A stretch of DNA of 64,000 nucleotides from Hetaerina americana (lineage: Eukaryota; Arthropoda; Insecta; Odonata; Calopterygidae). The stretch lies in contig JAKTNV010000064.1 of the NCBI GenBank assembly GCA_022747635.1, forward strand, positions 1,410,450 through 1,474,449, written 5' to 3'. Shown here piece by piece: positions 10,430 to 21,315 of the stretch. Position numbers and translations under genes: made by a program. Position 1 is the stretch's first letter. Each line of letters opens with the position of its first letter. The notes beneath the pieces are model-generated. The model was not told where the DNA came from, searched no databases, and saw only the letters and a list, made by a program, of their open reading frames with translations.

Positions 10430-11110
10430 ATACTGAGCGGCGATACTTTTGCCCCGTGATCGTCTAAGAGCGCTCTCTCCGCGGAATTCGACATTTTGAT
10501 GAGACGTCTGCATTTGCCTGAGTTCCCCCTCCCTCTTGGCGCGGAGTGGCTCTTGTTTAGAGCGACGGGGAAAAAGGAAGAGCGGTGCTTGGTCTTCCTT
10601 GAAATTGGCGCCGGAGGTGGCAGCCAAGTCTCACCTCCCCCTCCCTCCCTCCATTTGGGGGGGGACCGAAAGGGGGGAGGGGTGGAAGAGCTTACGGGGC
10701 CTAGGGGATTGGGTTGTCTTTTGAGGGAGGAATGCGGGGACGGGAGGGGATGAAAGTCGCTCACCCCCTTCGGCGCCCCTCGACGAAGTGGTGCTGCGGT
10801 TGTGAATGGAGGGGGGAGGGGCTGGAGGGCTGCCCAGAGATGTTTGCGAAACGGCGCAGGGGGGGTAAGGGGTGGCAAAGGGGGGGGGGAGTTCTTGCTC
10901 CGGAGTTTCTCCTTGGGACTTGGCTCCGATTCTGGCGCTCATCTGCGTGGCGCCGCCGTGAATGGAGCGGGTGACGGGCGCGGGGGCCGGGGGCGGGGAG
11001 ATGGGCAGCCACCACTTTCCACTTGGATGGAGGCGGGCCCTCGACGGAGAGAGAGTATGAACTAATAGTTGGGCATGCATGGATGGTGCCCTGACACCCC
11101 CCGCCACTCA
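10430..11110. other. GC-rich, G-run-rich island
   Basis: A strongly purine-biased block has G-runs near 10655, 10810, 10860 and 10880. Overlapping frames on all strands are proline- or glycine-rich composition effects. Confidence 0.5.
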
Positions 11111-11410
11111 TCATCTTGCGGGGCACTGCGTGGACGTGGAGGGGCCGTGGAAGGAAGAGGCTGAAGGGCTTGATGGTTTCTTGGCAAGAGTTGTTTGCCC
11201 CTCCCGAATTCACTTCCGCAATTATCTCATGTCACGGCGCGTAGGCAGTCCACCGGTCAAGTCGGGATTCGGACGGACTGGACGAGCGTCGCTTGGAACG
11301 AATTCAACGCTGCGTGCCTATGCGCGTCCCAACAAGAAACTGAACAGCCACGCACGGCCACAGCCCTCATCAGCTGCGTACACTTTCTGGCGTTCAAATT
11401 TCAAGTCACT

Positions 11411-11530
11411 CGCCTTGACCGACATTCGAACCCGGATCCCTCGATGCCTGGCCGATTACTTTAGCCAGATTAGCAACCGAGGTATCCTCATACGCTTCGA
11501 CATCTTGGGGGCTTTAAAGGAGCAATAAGT
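11411..11530 (-). mobile_element. tRNA-derived SINE, family D-SINE (copy 1)
   Basis: The minus strand has a tRNA-like segment with B-box-like GGGTTCGAATGTCGG and a D-arm region. It shares its order of blocks, including a TTTAAAGGA stretch about 100 bp away, with 12538-12650. Both copies are decayed. Confidence 0.55.
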
Positions 11531-11534
11531 AACG

Positions 11535-12535
11535 GCGGAATTCCAGACGTTCAGAGCCATAGGGATTCCAAATCCTGCGCGATTCGCCAAATTCTACGAA
11601 GTTGAAGCAGTAGGTTCTAACACCAATTTCATTAAGGGTTACCACATAGAAATTATAAACTACATTGAATTCTACCCTCAATGCTGCTCGGATTAATAAT
11701 AATGTTATGAGCCATTACAACATCCTAACAGAATATTTACCACACAAGATTTGTATAAAAAATATCGGTAATAATTTTTTCCAGACGTGTGCGTGAAGTG
11801 CTGAATTCAGACTGTCGGTTAGTGTGCGCATGATCGGAGATCGTATGCGTTTCGTATTAGCATTGATAAGATGACAGTGCACACCATCTCTGAAAATCTA
11901 GCGATGAGAAAGATCTGCGTCAAACTGGTCCCGAAGGTCTTGACCACCAATAGCGTCTCTGCTAGCGAATACCTTCCGCGACGATTCCCCAATCCCCTCA
12001 CAGTCACAACTTGGTACCAGCAGACTATTATTCTTATTCCTTATAAGATTGAAATCGTCCCTCATATACAACGCCACCATGGGACCCTAAGTGCCGTCAA
12101 AGAATCTTGCACGCGTACCCTTAAAGGACCTTCCGGAATCCACCTAACTTCGACTCGAGGAAAAGCGCTGGCAAAAATGTGTCGACGCTCTAGGGATGCA
12201 CTTTAAAGAAATTTGAGGTATTACAGCAATATCTTGGAGAAATCTATTTCCAGAAACTTTGTTCCCATGTAAACGATACCATACCATTGATTTAAACGTC
12301 AGCTGGGACAGTAAAGTGATCACTTGGATATTTAATTTTATTTTGAAATTTGACATTCGCTCGGGAAGTAGTTCCCAAACTATCGTCTATAAAGATATAG
12401 ATATGCTACTAAGTTTATCATAACGAAGTTTTACAAATATCAAGATATTTCTGGAGATGCTGCAACAGTAACTTTTTGGCGACGTCATCCGCTAACATGC
12501 ATTTCAATGTAACAATTTCAGAGTGCAAAAACCTT
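11535..12535. other. Unassigned AT-rich DNA
   Basis: The 111-codon frame at 11871-12206 is not recognisable as any family. No repeat or tRNA-like signal was found. Confidence 0.4.
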
Positions 12536-12537
12536 TC

Positions 12538-12650
12538 GCCTTGACCGGGATTCGAACCTAGGTCCCTCGATGTCCGGCCGAGTGCTTTAGCCAGTTAAGC
12601 TATCGACGCTTCCTCTTAAACTCCGTCATTTTGGGAATTTTAAAGGAACA
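12538..12650 (-). mobile_element. tRNA-derived SINE, family D-SINE (copy 2)
   Basis: Read on the minus strand, this resembles a whole tRNA: GCGTCGATAGCTTAACTGGC at the 5' end and the B box GGTTCGAATCCCGG at the 3' side. It shares blocks with 11411-11530 and is followed by an inverted partial copy of its own tRNA arm at 12652-12690. Confidence 0.6.
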
Positions 12651-12651
12651 A

Positions 12652-12690
12652 GACGGACATCGAGGGATTCGAGTTCGAATCCCGGTCAAT
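12652..12690 (+). repeat. Inverted partial copy of the SINE tRNA arm
   Basis: GACGGACATCGAGGGATTCG and the following GTTCGAATCCCGGTCA are the reverse complement of 12541-12577 with a few differences. The pair could fold into a stem of about 35 bp around a loop of about 75 bp. Confidence 0.7.
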
Positions 12691-12719
12691 GCGAATGATT
12701 TTCACACTCTGAAGTTGTT

Positions 12720-13085
12720 GCAAGGTTTTAAAAATCCAGCTCCTCTAAGTTTTACGCGATCCAATCCAGAAATCAATCCACCTTCTTGATGTTCCAATGT
12801 CCTGATTGCATAATCTAGATGAAGTCTAAATAGTGAGAGAAAGGATCGCTCATTAACTCCCTCGTCTAATTTTTTCAGTATTTTCTCATCGATACTACTT
12901 TTTGCTAGATTACTCACATTTTTCCTGCGTATATGTACTTTGCCTAAGTGAATAACGCATGAGTATTTGATCGTTCTGTATTTTTGATTCAATGGGCGCT
13001 TGGGATAGAATTACTTCTCTTCCGAAAATGCATCATTACAAACATTTCTGCGGTTGGATTCTAATTGCCATGCGCCAGACACGAG
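12720..13085 (-). mobile_element. CR1/L2-like LINE fragment (copy 3, diverged)
   Basis: The minus strand contains LDRVKLRGAGFLKP and a region matching the post-polymerase part of copies 2 and 4. Divergence is higher than among other copies, so this is either an old insertion or a sister subfamily. Confidence 0.6.
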
Positions 13086-13089
13086 AAAG

Positions 13090-13620
13090 GAGAGGAGATA
13101 GCTCGGGTCGTCTCCCTTTCGATCCACCCTTTCGGAAACAGTACTTCTGCTTTTTCAATAAATGCCGACGATCCGAATGGCACAAAAGCGAACTCGTATA
13201 AATGTTCCACGGTGTTGCATGATATGAATGTGAGGGAGATAAGTTTGTTACTTTTACTAGGTTCTTACTTTTCGACGCTTTTAAATATAGGCGTTTCTTT
13301 CGTTATTTTTCAGTCACTACACAATACCCCGTGAGCTGCCAAAAGGGTGTATGGTGGGGTCGTCAGGGAAGTGACAATACATGTAAAAATATTAGTTTAA
13401 ACTTTCACTTGGAGGTACTATGTTGATTCATATAAAAATACTGGTGCACATAAATGCCTGTATTCGTCATGCAATAACTGTGTTTTAATAAAACATTAAA
13501 TTTTACTATTTAAGCTAATTAATGTAAAATAAACAGATCCTGGGTCGATGTAGCGGAAGTAAAAAGGAAAGCAAGGGCACAGCGCTTTCCCACAAAATGA
13601 AGATTTATTGCACTTAACGA
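13090..13620. other. Unassigned AT-rich DNA
   Basis: No coding potential or repeat was recognised. Confidence 0.4.
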
Positions 13621-13641
13621 TTTAACGACTCGGAGGATGGC

Positions 13642-13670
13642 CTGAAAATGGCTCTGCGCTCGAAACGCGC
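13642..13670 (+). ncRNA. Hammerhead-like tail hairpin, weak
   Basis: CTGAAAATGGC, a short stem-loop, then CTCGAAACGCGC. The order of blocks is that of the other tails, but CTGANGA is degenerate (CTGAAAA) and the stem is poor. Confidence 0.28.
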
Positions 13671-13826
13671 GTCGCGCGATGTCTTATTTTTTTGGATAAG
13701 CGCTTCCTCCTTGACTTTATTACCAATTATTGTTTTTATTCAGGCGCTTGGGTTCGTGTTCTTGGCGTCTTGGGTGTCGCACGAGGGAAGAAAGAGCAAA
13801 TGAATCTTTTATTGGTGGTGATTATC

Positions 13827-13975
13827 TTTCTTGATAAAAGATTTGGTGTTTTCCCGGCGTATCAGCTGCGTAAATTCCTCTCGGGTCCTCCACCGGGTTA
13901 TATCGTCCATATCGGCCGACGTTTCGATGTCCGACTCGGTCATCGTCTTCAGGGCTTCTGAATGCCGTTTGCCTC
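13827..13975 (-). repeat. PLE-type tail repeat, family D (copy 3)
   Basis: The reverse complement of this stretch is almost the same as 4370-4525, including the end GATACGCCGGGAAAACACC. It lies about 0.8 kb downstream of the minus-strand PLE at 14788-17165 and in the same orientation, so it may be that element's own 3' tail; intervening repeats prevent certainty. Confidence 0.7.
13918..13952 (-). ncRNA. Hammerhead-like tail hairpin, family D
   Basis: The core CTGAAGA, the spacer C, the stem and GAAACGTC are identical to those at 4400-4434, on the opposite strand. Confidence 0.42.
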
Positions 13976-13984
13976 AGTTTTCAG

Positions 13985-14150
13985 TTTCAGTTTTAAAAGG
14001 TCTTTATTTCCGTATAGCACAGTTTTACAAGAATTTATTTAAAATATACATTGAAACATAATAAAAACAATACGGAAACCCCGTTTTAGGATATACTCCT
14101 CTTTGGGGTGGAAAAATTAAATGAGGAAAGGCTACAAAGAGGGTAGCGGT
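13985..14150 (+). repeat. Direct repeat, unit 1
   Basis: The block runs from AAAAGGTCTTTATTTCCGTA through ACAATACGGAAACCCCGTTT to CTACAAAGAGGGTAGCG and recurs at 14335-14490 with scattered differences. No protein is encoded. A family D tail (14185-14310) lies between the units. Confidence 0.8.
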
Positions 14151-14184
14151 TGCGGAAATTGCCTCTGCGATAGACGTCATTGAC

Positions 14185-14310
14185 GGCCCTACGCGGTCGC
14201 ATATTTCACTGTCCCGGTGGGCGAAACCCACCTTTACCGGTCATTTTACATAATAAATCCCTTGGCATTTCAATAAACATGGCGAAAGTAGGCGTGAGTG
14301 TTTGCGTTTG
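14185..14310 (-). repeat. PLE-type tail repeat, family D (copy 4, 5' half)
   Basis: The reverse complement carries the GGTGGGTTTCGCCCACC hairpin and the flanking sequence of 8866-8985. The CTGANGA/GAAACGTC hairpin that follows in copy 2 is missing, so this copy is truncated. Confidence 0.7.
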
Positions 14311-14334
14311 TGAGAACTTACTTTTACTTTTAAA

Positions 14335-14490
14335 GGTTTTATTTCCGTAAAGAATCAGAATCACAAGAGTAGACATAAAATATACAGTGAAAATATAACA
14401 TCAACAATACGGAAACCCCGTTTAAGGATCAGCTCCTCTTCGGGGTGGAAATAACAAAATAGGACAGGCTACAAAGAGGGTAGCGTTTAC
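14335..14490 (+). repeat. Direct repeat, unit 2
   Basis: Second unit of the repeat at 13985-14150. Both keep the motif ATACGGAAACCCCGTTT, itself a short imperfect palindrome around CGGAAACCCCG. Confidence 0.8.
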
Positions 14491-14494
14491 GGAA

Positions 14495-14785
14495 TAACCT
14501 TATTTAAAAATTCTTTCAGCGGGAGCGGTATAGGCCTGGCATTCACCCGCGGGCGGAGGGAAACCCGTAAAACCTCCGCCAGACCACCGGAGAGGAGAGT
14601 TGGGAAGGAGAGGTAACAACAGAAGTAATAACAGAAATATGGATGATTAACAATTAAATAGATAATAGCAGAATAAAGGTAACACAATCAGATTAACTAT
14701 AAATGTTTTTCCACGCGATGGTAGCCACAAGAGTTTCTTTGAATGTCTAGTCGGAGCACTATGTCACTTTCAGTTTATTTTGCTT
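14495..14785. other. Probable PLE 3' flank
   Basis: Non-coding DNA follows the stop of the minus-strand PLE. It may include that element's 3' untranslated region. Confidence 0.35.
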
Positions 14786-14787
14786 TA

Positions 14788-15002
14788 TCATATCACTTGT
14801 AACTTCCTGGTGCTTCTACGACGAAGGGGAAAAAGTGGCAGATCGGGATCCGGGAGCATGCATGATGGGAGCGGCAATATGGTGCGGACCTGATGAGGCG
14901 GCAGGGCGATCTCGGGGTAGTAGGTCGGGAAGAGGGTAGAGATGACACGTGCTGGTGACTGCAATTTAACCGCGGGGTGATTTGTGAAAAGTTTTCCCCG
15001 TA

Positions 15003-15077
<75 letters not shown>

Positions 15078-15441
15078 TTCCCTCCCACCTTATCTTACGG
15101 TCCTTGGTAAAGCAATGGTCCGCCACTGCTGATCTCTCCAGTTGCCCCAGTCTGAGATGCCGCTGATGTTCTTTCAGCCTTTTTTCTATCGTGCGGCTCG
15201 TCTCATTCACGTAGACTTCACCGCACACACAGGGGATCTGGTACACTCCTGGGGTCTTCAGCCCAATGGGGTCCTTTGCTTTAACCAGCTGTGCTCTTAA
15301 CTTATTTGGTGGTTTGTAGATTATCTCGATGTCAAATCTTCTTAATATCCGGGAGATTTTTCCGGAGATTGTGGAGACGTATGGCAGAAGGGCCTTGGTG
15401 GTGGGTTTGTCGTCGGGTGTTTGGTTTATACGGTTCTCCAA
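14788..15441 (-). pseudogene. PLE-1 GIY-YIG endonuclease end
   Basis: The frame begins with DKPTTKALLPYVSTISGKIS and RRFDIEIIYKPPNKLRAQLV, the typical PLE linker. The endonuclease follows as GVYQIPCVCGEVYVNETSRT and IEKRLKEHQRHLRLG. GIY has become GVY and YIG has become YVN, with the normally conserved glycine lost. The cysteine pair and the arginine of RLxEH are kept. About 22 TA-derived residues (YIYIYI) then interrupt the frame where the (TA)n tract was inserted or expanded; after it the frame runs 70 more codons, by chance or as the displaced C-terminus. Confidence 0.85.
15008..15075. repeat. (TA)n microsatellite inside PLE-1
   Basis: About 34 TA units interrupt the 3' part of the PLE coding region. 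This differs from the other tracts, which lie at tails. Confidence 0.95.
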
Positions 15442-15689
15442 GGACCTTTAAAGGGCCCCGGATATTTCACGGTCTTTGTAGCCATTCTGCAGGAAAGTCT
15501 TCTTTAGATGCCTTATTTCCTCCGGAAAGCTTTCTTCGTCGGAAATCCCTTTTGCCCGATGAATAAGGGAAGACAACACGGTACTCCGCTGCGAAGGATG
15601 ATGGTGGCTGTTGCCGTTCAAATACAGGTCGGTGTGAGAGGGTTTGCGGTAGACGCTGTGGCCCAGACTTCAATCTTCCTTCCTCCGGA

Positions 15690-16760
15690 TCAGTATGTCA
15701 AGGAAAGGGAGCTTGCCATTGCTCTCCTTTTCCATGGTAAACCGGATGTTCGGGTCTGGTTGTTCATGTGGTCGAAGAAGGCGTCCAGAGTGTCCATTCC
15801 GTGAGGCCAGATTATAAACGTGTCGTCCACGTGAAAGTAAAAACACTTCGGCTGATGAGGGGCTGATTCTAGTGCCCGCTCTTCAAAATCTTCCATGAAA
15901 AAGTTCGCGATAGTCGGCGACAGTGGGGATCCCATGGCCACCCCATCCGCTTGCTCGTAGAACTTCACGTCAAACTGGAAGTATGTCGATGTCAGGACGT
16001 GTGAAACAATTTCACCGTGTTGCTGTCAAACTTTCTCCCCAGCAGGTGCAAAGTTTCGATGACCGGGACTCGAGTAAACAAGGACACTACGTCGAAACTG
16101 ACCAAGATGTCGGTTGCCTGCAGTCTTTAATCGTTCTCACAAATTCGGTGGAATTTTTTATGCGATGCTTGCTTAGCCCCACGTGCGGCGACAGGATTCC
16201 GGTGGGATATTTAGCCAAGTTGTAAGTGGGCGATCCAATGGAGCTCACAGTCGGCCGTAGGGGGTCCCGTCTTTGTGTATTTTTGGCAATCGGTATATCC
16301 TGGAGGGAGCTGGCGCCGGTTGCTGTAGGCTCCTCTGGACATCAGCGGGCAGGTCAGATTTCTTCATCAATGGTACTGTTTTTCTCGTTATGGCGTCCGT
16401 TGGGTCGCGGGATAGATTGCGGTAAGATTTGTTTGAGAGAATCTCCCGGATTCTCAGATGGTAGTCCTCAGTTCTCACGAAAACCGTGGCGTTTCCTTTA
16501 TCTGCCGGTAGTATGGTGATATCCTTGTTTCTGCGTAGGGAGCGGAGCGCTCCCTGCTCCTCTCTCGATGCATTGCAGCGGGGTAATACGGCCCTTTTCA
16601 CCAAGGACCAAGGAAACTTCACTCCGTACTTCCTCAGCTGCTTCCGCTGGAAGTTTCTTGATCGCCTGCTCAATTCCTCCGATGATGTCACTGTGTGGCA
16701 TAGCTCGAGGCTACGGCGCAAACTTGAGGCCCTTGGAGAGGACCGATAAGGTAGCTTCAC
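15690..16760 (-). pseudogene. PLE-1 reverse transcriptase domain
   Basis: The domain is read across two or three frames. The early block TILPADKGNATV and the RLPKIHK block are hallmarks of PLE reverse transcriptases. Between 16240 and 15970 a decayed stretch contains ILVSFDVVSLFTRVP, the motif A equivalent with its aspartate. Motif B is ADGVAMGSPLSPTIANFFM. The catalytic motif C reads FHVDDTF, so the YxDD aspartates survive although the tyrosine is changed. Frameshifts near 16245 and after 15700 make it non-functional. The domain would copy the element's RNA primed from a nicked chromosomal end. Confidence 0.88.
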
Positions 16761-17169
16761 TGATGTTTTCTTCCGTTAGGTTGACCATCAAGCGGTTGCG
16801 ATCGAGCGGAGGTATGCGATTATTTGTGGTCGTCAATCGGCAGTAGTTCTTCTTCTGCCTCTCAGTATCCTTCCTGAGAAGCATATCTCCGGGGGCGGAT
16901 GTGGCGCGGTCAATGCAATCCCAGGCGAGTGGTGAAAGTATCGAAGACAGGCGAAGGTGGACGTCCTTCAGTTTTCTCGCGTTCTGGTCCAATGATCGTC
17001 TCTTATGATGAATCCGCTCACGCACCAAGGCCAGGCCCGTTCGTCGGAGAATGCGTTGCGCAGCCGAAGATTTCACGGACGACTTAACTATGGCAAACGT
17101 ATGGATGGCTTCCTTGTCACGGCATCTCAAAAGGAAAGCAAGGGCGCTGAGCACGGGCATCCACCCAGA

Positions 17170-17763
17170 TGTAAATAATGTGAGTATGGCCAGGGAAGAC
17201 TCTTTCTGGCGATGTGCATTAGTGCATTAACGTTGGGCGTGGCATCTTCAATTAAATCTCTAAATATATGCTGTAGTGACCACATGAGAGAAACGATCCG
17301 AGGGCTTTTACTCCCCCAGGCTCCGAAGGGTTTAAAAGGACGAAAGGTGGGCTTAGTATAGGTGGGGCAGTACATCTACAAACATGGAACCTGAAACGAA
17401 GGGAGTGCGTCGCGGGCATTCAGGGGCGGTAGCGCCAAAGAAACTGCGCGAATTTCATCAAACGAAGACGTAGGGTACCATCTATTTGCATGAAACATTT
17501 AAAGAGACGATTTATTAACGTTTTTGACGTCTTGAATGGGAGCTGAGCAATGGCAAACTGTGTACAGGAGAAGGACTAAATTCGAGAGTTCAAAAGGTCA
17601 CGACATTCCAAAGCTAACCGAGGAACACCTCATGAGCGAACTGTCAACGACCAAAACTATTGGAAAGTTCCGTGTGGAAGATACCAAATAAATGTATGAA
17701 CATTATATTAACCACTCAAATTATTATATAAATCTATTTTCTACTATATGTATGTGAAACCTG

Positions 17764-17765
<2 letters not shown>
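17170..17765. other. Unassigned DNA
   Basis: No reading frame or known repeat is recognised between the PLE 5' end and the next (TA)n tract. Confidence 0.4.

Positions 17766-17767
<2 letters not shown>

Positions 17768-17796
<29 letters not shown>
17768..17796. repeat. (TA)n microsatellite
   Basis: A short TA tract immediately precedes the candidate RTE 5' end. Confidence 0.95.
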
Positions 17797-17802
<6 letters not shown>

Positions 17803-18300
17803 CCGGACTACAACCTTGACGCGGTGGAAGGGCTTTTGCGTTCCGATGACCCCTAGAGCTGTGCTGGTGGGAGTAATAACAATTGCTCCTGGTAGGGACA
17901 CCCATGCCAGATAGGTTGAAGGTTAGGTCTGTTCCTCAGTGGGGCGACTGAAATGGCGTCTGACCCCAGTGGGGCGGCCAGGAAGTGATTTTGTCACGTT
18001 AAAAACACTATTGAGGAAAAGGTGCATCGTGAATCCGCCTCACTTATCAATTCCAAGAATGATTCATACAAGTATAGAACTAAGCCTCGTGTCACCCGCA
18101 GGACATGGTCCATCCGGCGCGGGTGTCGTGCTCGGCAACGCGAGGGTCAGTTCTCACCACGGGAAATGCCTGCAAATCAAAATGGAAGGCAGCAGCGGGG
18201 AATGCGACGCAAAAGATTACTGAAAGAACCAGTTAGAATAGGGAATTGCATTGACAGGAGAATTCTGAAAAGAGAGAAATTAGAAAACATAAAGTGACAG
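17797..18300 (+). mobile_element. Candidate RTE-type LINE 5' region
   Basis: The block begins CCGGACTACAACCTTGACGC and GGTGGAAGGGCTTTTGCG, wording I associate with the 5' leader of insect RTE-type elements, and follows directly on a (TA)n tract. No endonuclease frame is present, so the piece would be a 5' fragment. The assignment is from memory of the family and is not demonstrated within the window. Confidence 0.35.
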
Positions 18301-18860
18301 ATGGAGAGAGGAAATGCAAATATTTAAGAATGGCAAAATGGAATGACAGCGGGGATAAAATGCGTACAGAACCCAATAAACTACTTGCAAGTTGGGTATC
18401 TGCTGAAATATATTGTCGGGCTAACGTTGTTATAATGAACAAGATAGATGTTGGTTGCACTTCACCTATGAATACAGTCCAAACCATTTCCATGGTTTCG
18501 CACATTTAAAAACTTACATACAATGACGTTGCAATTTTAGGACAACAATTACAATATCAAGAATCGTGAGGCATGCTTGTTAGATTCCAAATGGAAACTC
18601 TGAAATGATGAGACTGGCAATAAAACCTCCACAGCACCCGAATCTGTCCAAAGTCCAGATATCCGTTGAATAGGAACTAATTTGAAGTCGTTTATTATAA
18701 TTTCACAATGCAATGTCCTCAGCATGAATATTAACACGTCTCTCATTCATTGAGTGGTATTTAAAACACGGATAATGTTATTTGTCAATTATGTAGGCCA
18801 AAAGTGTTTCCATCACTGGAACTACATGTAGATAACTTTTCGATTGCCTCGAGCAGGCCA
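18300..18860. other. Unassigned DNA
   Basis: Short frames have no recognisable domains. The stretch may be a continuation of the decayed element upstream. Confidence 0.35.
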
Positions 18861-18865
18861 ACAGC

Positions 18866-19060
18866 CGTCGCCGGCCCCCGGTGGCGCTGGGGTCACGCCC
18901 TCGCCTGGCTATCCATAGTTCCCGGGTGCGAGTCCCGCCAAGGGTAGTCTGCCAGCTTGCATGGATGATTGTGATAGTCTTCATTGTAATGCGTAAGGGT
19001 TAGGACTGATGAAGTCTCAATCTCGCCCCAATTAAATCAAAAAATAAATAAATAAAATAA
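18866..19060 (+). mobile_element. tRNA-derived SINE, family A (copy 1)
   Basis: The head has an A-box-like GGTGGCGCTGGGGTCACG and the B-box-like GGGTGCGAGTCCCGCC. The body contains GTCTTCATTGTAATGCGTAA and GGTTAGGACTGATGAAG, and ends CAATCTCGCCCCAATTAA with an (AAAT)n tail. The same order is found at 27285-27490. The B box has drifted (TGCGA for TTCGA). Confidence 0.8.
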
Positions 19061-19139
19061 TTGACATGCCAGCAAGTAGTCTTCGACCGCAATGTGGCAT
19101 GCACCTTGCGTTCATCACCCGTGCCACATCCCCCAGTGG

Positions 19140-20060
19140 TTAGTGCCACGCGTACGTGGAGCCAACGCCCCACAAACAGGAGCGGAGCGGCCGAAGGGGA
19201 TTCGCCATGCGGGGGGGGGGGCGGTCATCATTTTGGCGTCGTCTTCGTAAGGGCCGGACGATAGAAATCACAAAGCAATGCCCGAGGACCCAATCGAGAG
19301 TAGCTCCGGAGTTTTCATCCGCGGACGGGCGAATTCAGCACAATTCGGAGGAAACCCGTCGCCGTCATGGGAACCGACCAAAGGGGTGGCTGGCTCCTCT
19401 TTACTCTGGAGATGGGGCCGGCCCTTCTAGGCAGGCACTCCCCCGAAAGAGGCGAGTGTAAATCATGGGGGCGTCCCGTCGCCAATGCTGCTGCCTCTTA
19501 TGCGGCCAGAGCGGGGGCCAACGCCCCCTTCGAAAAACCCCTGTCCAGTGCGCGCCGAATGAGCGTGGAAGGGGCGATGGGGAATGTTGCGATGCTGCTG
19601 CCCCCGGAGAAAGTGGCCGAATGGCCGGGGGGCGGGAGAGAGCATTGGTTTTCACTCGCCGGAATTGCCGCGCGAAGGGCCGCCTCCTCCCGGCCCCCGA
19701 AATAAAATCCCCTCCGCGGGGGTCAGGGGCCGGGCACGGCATCTCGGCAAGTCCACGGTTGGAGGAGGAGGAGGATGGGGGGATGGAGAGGGGGGTAGGG
19801 AGGGGGAGCCGCATTCCTCCCAGGGGGTGAGTGAATCATTGGAAGGGCGAAGAAGGGGATTTTGAGTTATGGGCACTTTTAGCGTGGCGGGGTTCGCCGT
19901 CCGGTCAAGCAGTCACATATCGGGCGAAGGGGGGGGGAGGAGGAATTGGGGGGTCGAGGGGGCGAACGGACATGGTCGTTATCGCCGCGCTGACACATTC
20001 CCGTAACGGCGAGGCCCCGGGAGGAGGAAGAACCCTCCCCCTGTGCATCTCAGCCGCGGT
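19140..20060. other. GC-rich, G-run-rich island
   Basis: GC-rich DNA has G-runs near 19210, 19795 and 19930. Frames of 60-137 codons on both strands are compositional. A decayed SINE fragment may start it (GTGGTTAGTGCCACGCG near 19136). Confidence 0.45.
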
Positions 20061-20271
20061 CGCACGTGAACAATCCTCTCCCAACGATTGCTTATTAAAT
20101 AAAAGAGCAATTCATCGCTTCCGAAATTGCCCAAAACGTTATGTTGAGGAAATATAAGAGAGCGTGTCTGTCTGTCCCTGTCACGTATCAGCAATAACAG
20201 CGCTCGACTTTTAAACCCTCGCTAGCCATCGGCAAAGACGAGGAAGAGTGGAGTAAAGGTGCGAAGGAATG

Positions 20272-20331
20272 GCTCCTTAGGAAATAATCTTTATTTGGTC
20301 ACCGGGCCCCCTCCCCCTTCGGACGCCTCCA
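20272..20331 (+). repeat. Short direct repeat, unit 1
   Basis: GGAAATAATCTTTATTTGGTCACCGGGCCCC-type sequence is repeated at 20469-20530 with a few changes. Both units continue into CTTCGGACNC. It is not part of a recognised element. Confidence 0.75.
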
Positions 20332-20468
20332 TGGCAACTCGGTACCTTACTTACGATTTGAACCGCGAAGTGAAAAGTAAGATTAGGATGTTCGCGGTTG
20401 ACTCGGTGATTTTTAGGAAGATATGGGGATGAGGATCGTTTAACACTAGCAAAGGATCTACAGTCGGC

Positions 20469-20530
20469 TCTTCTGGAAATAACCTTAATCTGATCACCGG
20501 GCCCCGGTCACCCTTCGGACACGTTCATCA
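20469..20530 (+). repeat. Short direct repeat, unit 2
   Basis: Second unit, about 195 bp after the first, sharing GATCACCGGGCCCC and CCTTCGGACAC. Confidence 0.75.
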
Positions 20531-20539
20531 TACGGTTCG

Positions 20540-21310
20540 ACCCTTTGACCCACACGAAGTGTCGTGAGGCATGTCTTCAGGGGACAAGTCAACTTAGGGG
20601 AGCAGTTCCTTGCCTCACCGCGACTTCTCGGCCGGACTGAATTCGTCTCTCACCTTGGACCGGGTGCAATCCGCACGTTGGTCGGCGCAACTCTCACCAT
20701 TGAGTCCATGAAAATTATGCGCGGGGGGTGGTTGCAATACAGGATGGAGAGTCCTAATATCCCTGGAGCTCCGAGGACACGGACAATCAATTGAACGAAG
20801 GGGCATTGAAGGAGGACCGCACGACCCCGGCACAGCATCGACCGCAGGCCCAACATCGGAGGGCACTCGCGGAAACTTCCTCGACGCCCCTTCCTTCCTC
20901 TCGGGCTGCGTCCTGACTTCCCGGAATGATATAAAAACACCGGAGAGATGGAGGGGAGACCGAAGGCTGAGCCGGTCGACTGGTGTCATCGCCAACAAAA
21001 AATAATCGTCCACCTGAGCAAAGGTCGTTCCCTACCCCCTCCTCCCTCGCCAAAGCATGCAAACCTGAATCACCCTAGTGAAAATTTTGCAAAGAGTTTT
21101 TGCCGTGACTCGCCGTCCAAGGAACGTGACAATACAAGACCCTCCAGTCAAAACCCTCAGCCAATGAGCAAGGTAAAAAACCTTGGACTGGTATTTTCAT
21201 GCTTGTTTATTCGCAATTATTAGGTAATATACCAGTTAATGTAGGTTTTGGATGAATACAGTTGAATACCAAACAAATAATTTGTGACTCCTAAAAAAAA
21301 ATAAAACAAC
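20540..21310. other. Unassigned DNA
   Basis: The overlapping minus-strand frames of 91-132 codons are unrelated to any family I recognise. Confidence 0.4.
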
Positions 21311-21315
21311 ATCCG

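Larger units (their letters stand above)
14788..17165 (-). mobile_element. Penelope-like element (PLE-1), decayed
   Basis: PLEs are retroelements whose single protein joins a telomerase-related reverse transcriptase to a GIY-YIG endonuclease. The parts appear in order on the minus strand. An N-terminal stretch (17160-16711) ends in NLTEENISEATLSVLSKG. The block with LRRNKDITILPADKGNATVF and IYRLPKIHKDGTPYGRL (16760-16245) follows in another frame. The RT core is at about 16240-15690 and the GIY-YIG part at 15441-15075. At least three frameshifts separate them. A (TA)n tract at 15008-15075 splits the end of the coding region. The fragment spans about 2.3 kb, close to the usual coding length, so it was inserted nearly complete and then decayed. 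Confidence 0.9.
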
